Assembly: GCA_003649515.1 (NCBI GenBank)
Contig: QMSC01000010.1
Location: forward strand, 1-16,781
Direction of reading: 5' to 3'
DNA: 16,781 nucleotides
Source: Thermoprotei archaeon
Lineage (GTDB): Archaea > Thermoproteota > Thermoprotei > Thermofilales > B20-G17
The position numbers and the translations under genes are program-made. Below, in pieces: positions 13,456 through 16,781 of this stretch (within the stretch, counting starts at the first letter, position 1; every line of letters begins with the position of its first letter). Under the pieces are notes generated by a model. The model made no database searches. It was given only the letters and a program-made list of their open reading frames with translations, and was not told the DNA's origin.

Positions 13456-14055
13456 TTAAATTTCTCCTACAAATGACGGACCTTCCCATAATTGTAGTTT
13501 CTTTTTAAGATCCGACACCTCGCGCTTCAAGTAATTTATAACGGTTCGATGTTGTCGCCCATCAATTATCATTTGAATAGCTGTCTTGACTATGCGTAGT
13601 TGATTAAAGTCACCTATTATTGCAACGAATCTGTCGTATACCGAGACGTATGCCCCGCTCATCTCCTCAAGGGTTTTCCAAAACTTTCCTCTCTCACCTA
13701 TTATCCTACCTTTAATTCTCACTAAGTTCTCTCTACGTTTAGCATATTCCTTCAAGTCTATGACTTCAAGAAATTGATCGTCCTCGAGTAAGCGTAAAGC
13801 GCGTTCTGGGCTGAATCCATAGTTTATTGCTTCAACTATTCTCTTAGCCTTATACACGTCACTTAGAGAGGATTCTTCTGTGGGCTGTATTACGGCTTCT
13901 AGGGCTCTTGTATCTATCCTTATACGAGTTTTCGTACTCTCCTCTATCCTTTTCTTTACCCGTCCTCCTTCTCCTATGAGAACGCCTACTCGGTCAGGAT
14001 TTAATGGAATTGTTAAGGCTCCTACAACTTTCCCCTCTCGATTTACGAGTCCCAA
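13456..14055 (-). CDS. KH-domain rRNA-processing protein, Dim2/Pno1 (Krr1-like) homologue
   Basis: Archaeal Dim2 binds near the 3' end of 16S rRNA and works with Nob1 in small-subunit maturation. The 199 residues contain two KH domains: the first has GVLIGEGGRVKKRIEE (24-39) with GEGG at 28-31, the second has RIIGERGKFWKTLEEMSG (117-134) with GERG at 120-123. The linker contains YGFSPERALRLL (79-90), and the tail is a basic coil ending with a tryptophan-containing segment. The start is TTG at 14055, with GGTG about ten bases upstream and a TATA-like TTTTTTAATA roughly 25 bases before it, so a short or absent leader is possible. It is divergent from RIO1, its usual neighbour, across 60 bases. 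Confidence 0.9.
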   Translation of the reverse strand: MGLVNREGKVVGALTIPLNPDRVGVLIGEGGRVKKRIEESTKTRIRIDTRALEAVIQPTEESSLSDVYKAKRIVEAINYGFSPERALRLLEDDQFLEVIDLKEYAKRRENLVRIKGRIIGERGKFWKTLEEMSGAYVSVYDRFVAIIGDFNQLRIVKTAIQMIIDGRQHRTVINYLKREVSDLKKKLQLWEGPSFVGEI

Positions 14056-14115
14056 GTCCCAGCACCAAACACTTATTAAAAAACAGTTGTTAATTAAGTT
14101 AAAATAGGTTATGTC

Positions 14116-14901
14116 ATGAGCTATTTTGAAGAGGATTTTGAGAAGGTTAGAAGACGGGACGAGGAGAGAAGACGTAAAAGACGAAAAGATGAGGATGCAT
14201 TTGAAATAGTTGAAGAAGTTTTCGATCGACCAACTTTAATGGCTCTTTATGATTTAATTAACGATGGAATAATCGATAGGATGTTTGGAGTCGTCGCCAC
14301 GGGCAAGGAAGCAAGAGTATACTGGGCAAAAAATTCCAGAGGGGACGATCTAGCGGTTAAAATCTTCTTAAAGGAAACATCGGATTTCCGGAGGAGTATA
14401 ATCAAGTACATCGACGGAGATCCCCGATTTGCGAGAATGAGGCGTGACATTAGGCATATAATAAAGATCTGGTGTAGCAAGGAATTTAAGAACCTAAAGG
14501 AAGCTTTTGCGGCAGGAGTGAGGGTGCCTGAACCCATAGCTTTCCGAGAAAACATACTAGTCATGAAATTCATTGGAGACGATGGAGTACCCGCACCACT
14601 AATAAGGGAAGTCCCCCCCGGAGATCCAGAAGAGGCATTTGGTACGGTATTAGAGTACATTAAAAGGGCAGTACTGAAGGCGAAAATAGTGCACGCAGAT
14701 TTATCCGAGTATAACATAATGAACTGGAACGAGGAATTATACATTATCGATTGGGGATCGGCTGTTCACATAACACATCCGCAGGCATTAGAGTTCTTAA
14801 GGAGAGATATTTCAAACATTGTAAATTTCTTTAGAAAACTCGGAATTGAGACTCCGAGCGTGGAAGATATCTATAAGAGACTCATAAGAGAGATTCCCTA
14901 G
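14116..14901 (+). CDS. rio1: RIO1-family serine protein kinase/ATPase
   Basis: RIO1 is an atypical kinase/ATPase that acts in the last steps of small ribosomal subunit maturation. After a highly charged N-terminal stretch (about 5-28), the 261 residues show the nucleotide loop VVATGKEARVYWA (59-71), the lysine K82 in LAVKIF, KFIGDDGVPAPL (151-162) in the hinge, the catalytic VHADLSEYNIM (192-202) with D195 and N200, and the metal-binding IIDWGSAVHITHPQALEFL (210-228) with D212. The usual RIO1 DxSQSV is here DWGSAV. The ATG at 14116 has AGGTT upstream; an ATG at 14111 leads at once to a stop. Transcription is divergent from Dim2 and convergent with aIF1A (15-base gap). Confidence 0.93.
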   Translation: MSYFEEDFEKVRRRDEERRRKRRKDEDAFEIVEEVFDRPTLMALYDLINDGIIDRMFGVVATGKEARVYWAKNSRGDDLAVKIFLKETSDFRRSIIKYIDGDPRFARMRRDIRHIIKIWCSKEFKNLKEAFAAGVRVPEPIAFRENILVMKFIGDDGVPAPLIREVPPGDPEEAFGTVLEYIKRAVLKAKIVHADLSEYNIMNWNEELYIIDWGSAVHITHPQALEFLRRDISNIVNFFRKLGIETPSVEDIYKRLIREIP

Positions 14902-14916
14902 AAGTTTGAAGTAAGT

Positions 14917-15258
14917 TTATACGAAGAGCTCGCCCCCTTCCTCTTCTTCTTCAAGCCATTTGAGGAGCCCTTTCTTTTCCAGCTCCTTAACCTCATCTCG
15001 GGCATATCGATACAGTATATCTCCTCTCTCCTTTGGCTGAAAGTCCCATATGCCCACGAGTACGATGTCACCTAAGCGTAGCCATACCCTCTTCTTCATT
15101 TTACCAGGTATTCGACACAATCGAGTATAGCCGTCTGAGCATCTAACTTTTACGCGATCGTAGCCTAGCATTTGAACTATTACACCTAATACCTGATCTT
15201 CACCTGTAGGAAGAGGGGCTTCTCTTTTCTCTTCTCCTCCTCTCTTTTTCTTAGGCAA
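14917..15258 (-). CDS. eif1A: Translation initiation factor aIF1A
   Basis: aIF1A binds the A site of the small subunit during initiation. The 113-residue protein has a basic N-terminal tail, an OB-fold core (about 21-90) with QVLGVIVQMLGYDRVKVRCS, RLCRIPGKMKKRVWLRLGDI (46-65) and an acidic C-terminal helix and tail. The start is TTG at 15258 with a strong GGAGGT four bases upstream; a TATA-like TTATAG (about 15290) would give a leader of about 15 bases, so the gene probably has its own promoter in the 88 bases after DUF3194. The order aIF1A, RIO1, Dim2 matches the association known from other archaea, although RIO1 is here on the opposite strand. Confidence 0.95.
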   Translation of the reverse strand: MPKKKRGGEEKREAPLPTGEDQVLGVIVQMLGYDRVKVRCSDGYTRLCRIPGKMKKRVWLRLGDIVLVGIWDFQPKERGDILYRYARDEVKELEKKGLLKWLEEEEEGGELFV

Positions 15259-15346
15259 GTCTACCTCCTCTCCTTACGCGGGGTCAGTGCCTATAAGCGC
15301 TTCACAATCAACCTAATAAGTAGTATTGCATTATAATATATGTTTC

Positions 15347-15667
15347 TCACTTGACCTCTTCTATGCTTCTGAGGGGTTCTATCTCTTTATCAACTCTTTC
15401 GAAACCTCTTTCTAAAGCTTTATTTAATGCCTGTTTGAGCTCCAGATTCCTATATTTAAATGGGTTCACAGTGATATCGATCTCTACAGTTACTGTAGGA
15501 AAAATGTCGCCTGATACTTCACACTTCACCACAAGGTCTATGATATCATTTTCTGATATGAAATTTAGTAAGGTATTGTAAACTTCTTCCACAATAACGT
15601 CGAGCAGCTTCTGTTTATCGCTTTCAGAGAGCTTTCGAGGGAACCTCTTCCTGTACTTTAAAGACAT
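15347..15667 (-). CDS. DUF3194 family protein
   Basis: A small archaeal protein of unknown function, 106 residues, matching the DUF3194 family by its N-terminal helix (LSESDKQKLLDVIVEEVYNT, about 13-32), its alternating beta strand region VSGDIFPTVTVEIDITVNPF (about 51-70) and its close link to prefoldin beta. In other archaea this family lies next to prefoldin beta, RpoP and L37ae. The ATG at 15667 is six bases after the prefoldin stop, so translation is coupled or nearly so. No catalytic motif, signal peptide or membrane segment is visible. Confidence 0.82.
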   Translation of the reverse strand: MSLKYRKRFPRKLSESDKQKLLDVIVEEVYNTLLNFISENDIIDLVVKCEVSGDIFPTVTVEIDITVNPFKYRNLELKQALNKALERGFERVDKEIEPLRSIEEVK

Positions 15668-15673
15668 TTCCTA

Positions 15674-16054
15674 CTATCCTGCTTCCGTAGTTTCCGTGGA
15701 TGGCTGTCTTAATTCCTTTTCGAGTTCCTTTCGAAGGTCTTCAACCTGTTTTCTTAAGAGATTTTCATGTTTCTGCAAAGTTTTTAACCTGACCTCCATG
15801 ATTTCCTTTTTCTCCTCTAGCTCTTTCTTCAGCTCTTCGACCTCAGCTGAGACCAGTATCGGTCCTACTAGCTTGTAAAGTTTTAACCCTTCTCCTTTTT
15901 CTAGGGCTTTGCTAATCTCATTAAGTGCGGCTTCCACGTCCTTAAGTTGAAGCTCTACTTGCTGTCTCCTCAAAATCACTAACTGTAATTCGTTTTGTAG
16001 TTGCTGAAACTTCGCTACGCGTGTTCTTAATCTTTCAGGTAGTGCTTCAGCCAA
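15674..16054 (-). CDS. pfdB: Prefoldin subunit beta
   Basis: Prefoldin is a jellyfish-shaped cytosolic chaperone that holds unfolded proteins and passes them to the thermosome. The 126 residues follow the beta-subunit plan: an N-terminal coiled coil (about 8-52), a short beta-hairpin pair around KLYKLVGPILVSAEVEELKK (58-77), and a C-terminal coiled coil (about 72-117). The start is TTG at 16054 with GGTGA about eight bases upstream. DUF3194 follows directly. A TATA-like box and a perfect palindrome lie in the promoter region. Confidence 0.95.
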   Translation of the reverse strand: MAEALPERLRTRVAKFQQLQNELQLVILRRQQVELQLKDVEAALNEISKALEKGEGLKLYKLVGPILVSAEVEELKKELEEKKEIMEVRLKTLQKHENLLRKQVEDLRKELEKELRQPSTETTEAG

Positions 16055-16069
16055 AGACCTTCACCCGAC

Positions 16070-16100
16070 TAGCCTTTAAAGGCTAATGTTATAATATAAA
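16070..16100 (-). promoter_or_regulatory. Prefoldin beta promoter with a 16-base perfect palindrome
   Basis: TAGCCTTTAAAGGCTA at 16070-16085 equals its own reverse complement. Just upstream in the minus direction is TTATAATATAAA (16089-16100), a likely TATA box, which would put transcription start near 16068 and leave the GGTGA site in the leader. The palindrome then lies between box and start, an operator position; alternatively its own TTTAAA is the TATA box of a leaderless transcript. Confidence 0.45.
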
Positions 16101-16139
16101 TCATTTGGTCGTATAAGGCGAACGGTTTTCATAGGAAGA

Positions 16140-16180
16140 TTTAAAAACTCTACTTGTAGTATAAGCGGCAGGGGAGTGAT
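16140..16180 (+). promoter_or_regulatory. L10e promoter and ribosome-binding site
   Basis: TTTAAAAA (16140-16147) is a TATA box placing transcription start near 16169. The short leader contains GGGGAGTGAT (16171-16180), nearly complementary to the 3' end of 16S rRNA, six bases before the ATG at 16186. Confidence 0.6.
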
Positions 16181-16185
16181 AAGCG

Positions 16186-16695
16186 ATGCCCTTAAGGCCT
16201 GGAAGATGTTACAGACATTTCGGAACGCCACCCTATACTAGGTTGGAGTATATCAAAAGTATCCCACCAGTACTTATACCAAAGTTCGATCTGGGGAATC
16301 CTAAGGGAGACTTCGACATGATCGTTAAGCTGGTTGCAAAGGAATCAGGACAGATAAGGGCTAATGCTCTCGAGGCGGCAAGAAGGCTCTCAAACAAGTA
16401 TTTAGCATCGAGCATCGGAGAAGCAAATTATCACCTACGTATTGTAAAATATCCTCATCATATTTTAAGAGAAAATAAAATGATGGCGATGGCAGGGGCA
16501 GACCGATTACAGGACGGCATGAGACTGGCCTTTGGAACACCCATAGGGCGTGCTGCAAGGGTTCATAAAAACGATGTTATAATACTGGTGAGAGTAAATA
16601 AGAACAACGTAGAGATAGCTAAAGAAGCTTTAAAGGTTGCATCAAGCAAGTTATCCGTCCCTACGAGGATCATCATTGAGCAAGCAAAGAAGTGA
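16186..16695 (+). CDS. rpl10e: 50S ribosomal protein L10e (uL16)
   Basis: This is the archaeal uL16 protein, which sits near the A site and P site of the large subunit. The 169 residues have the family N-terminus MPLRPGRCYRHFG and then YTRLEYIKSIP, IRANALEAARRLSNKYL (57-73), YPHHILRENKMM (88-99) and AGADRLQDGMRLAFGTPIGR (102-121), followed by ARVHKNDVIILVRV. The length is normal. It has its own promoter and strong ribosome-binding site, consistent with high expression, and stands alone between divergent prefoldin beta and the right edge. Confidence 0.97.
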   Translation: MPLRPGRCYRHFGTPPYTRLEYIKSIPPVLIPKFDLGNPKGDFDMIVKLVAKESGQIRANALEAARRLSNKYLASSIGEANYHLRIVKYPHHILRENKMMAMAGADRLQDGMRLAFGTPIGRAARVHKNDVIILVRVNKNNVEIAKEALKVASSKLSVPTRIIIEQAKK

Positions 16696-16731
16696 ATGCA
16701 GTAACTCTCGAACACTTTCTCGGTGGTTATC

Positions 16732-16781
16732 TTGAGCGCCCCTGCTAAGATCCATGCTACAAGAATTGAGGCTTGTCTAGA
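16732..16781 (+). CDS. Possible start of a further gene (cut by right edge)
   Basis: A TTG at 16732 has GGTGG (16722-16726) five bases upstream, the same arrangement as several TTG starts in this window, and the frame is open to the edge (reading M-S-A-P-A-K-I-H-A-T-R-I-E-A-C-L). Sixteen codons are too few to name it or to be sure it is a gene. Confidence 0.35.
   Translation, partial: MSAPAKIHATRIEACL

Noticed and set aside
14247..14744. A 165-codon minus-strand frame opposite RIO1
   Set aside because: It mirrors conserved RIO1 codons and its translation has no recognisable motif.

Overview
The window looks archaeal, most likely a hyperthermophilic crenarchaeon (Thermoproteota). All recognisable genes are archaeal information-processing genes: proteasome alpha, RNase P subunits Pop5 and Rpp30, eL15, L10e/uL16, TFE alpha, MBF1, aIF1A, prefoldin beta, Nob1, Dim2-like KH protein, RIO1 and Trm56. 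Two tRNA genes carry bulge-helix-bulge introns and no encoded CCA. TATA-like boxes precede several genes, and TTG starts are common. The TFE zinc knuckle with only three cysteines resembles Sulfolobus TFE as I remember it. I cannot fix the genus. Almost the whole window is coding; no transposon, CRISPR array or phage gene is visible.

Layout. Bases 1-4701 are one minus-strand series: a degenerate flavoprotein-like protein, a SerA-type dehydrogenase, then eL15, a COG1325 RNA-binding protein, Rpp30, Pop5 and psmA, which runs off the left edge. Bases 4702-4810 are a divergent promoter region with a strong candidate C/D box guide RNA. Bases 4811-7442 are a plus-strand operon: YchF-like GTPase with TGS domain, NAD kinase, Nob1. 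It converges on a minus-strand operon (10392 to 7460): MBF1, HflX, Trm56, TFE alpha. A small cysteine-rich protein (10486-10707, plus) is divergent from MBF1. Next is a minus-strand pair, a ChlI-type AAA+ ATPase and a membrane-anchored VWA protein; both have problems at their 5' ends. tRNA-Glu(UUC) and tRNA-Leu(UAG) follow at 13081-13444, then Dim2 (minus), RIO1 (plus), and a minus-strand prefoldin beta / DUF3194 / aIF1A series. L10e (plus) and the possible beginning of one more gene close the window.

How the genes fit together. Three proteins of small-subunit rRNA 3'-end maturation (Nob1, Dim2, RIO1) lie within 8 kb, together with the initiation factor aIF1A. The left end is one limb of the known archaeal exosome/proteasome/RNase P superoperon; its usual members prefoldin beta and DUF3194 are here separated from it and sit upstream of aIF1A. 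The points most worth following up are the C/D RNA candidate, the flavoprotein-like protein that has lost its nucleotide-binding motifs, the short eL15, the ATPase/VWA pair with frame problems, and the small four-cysteine protein.
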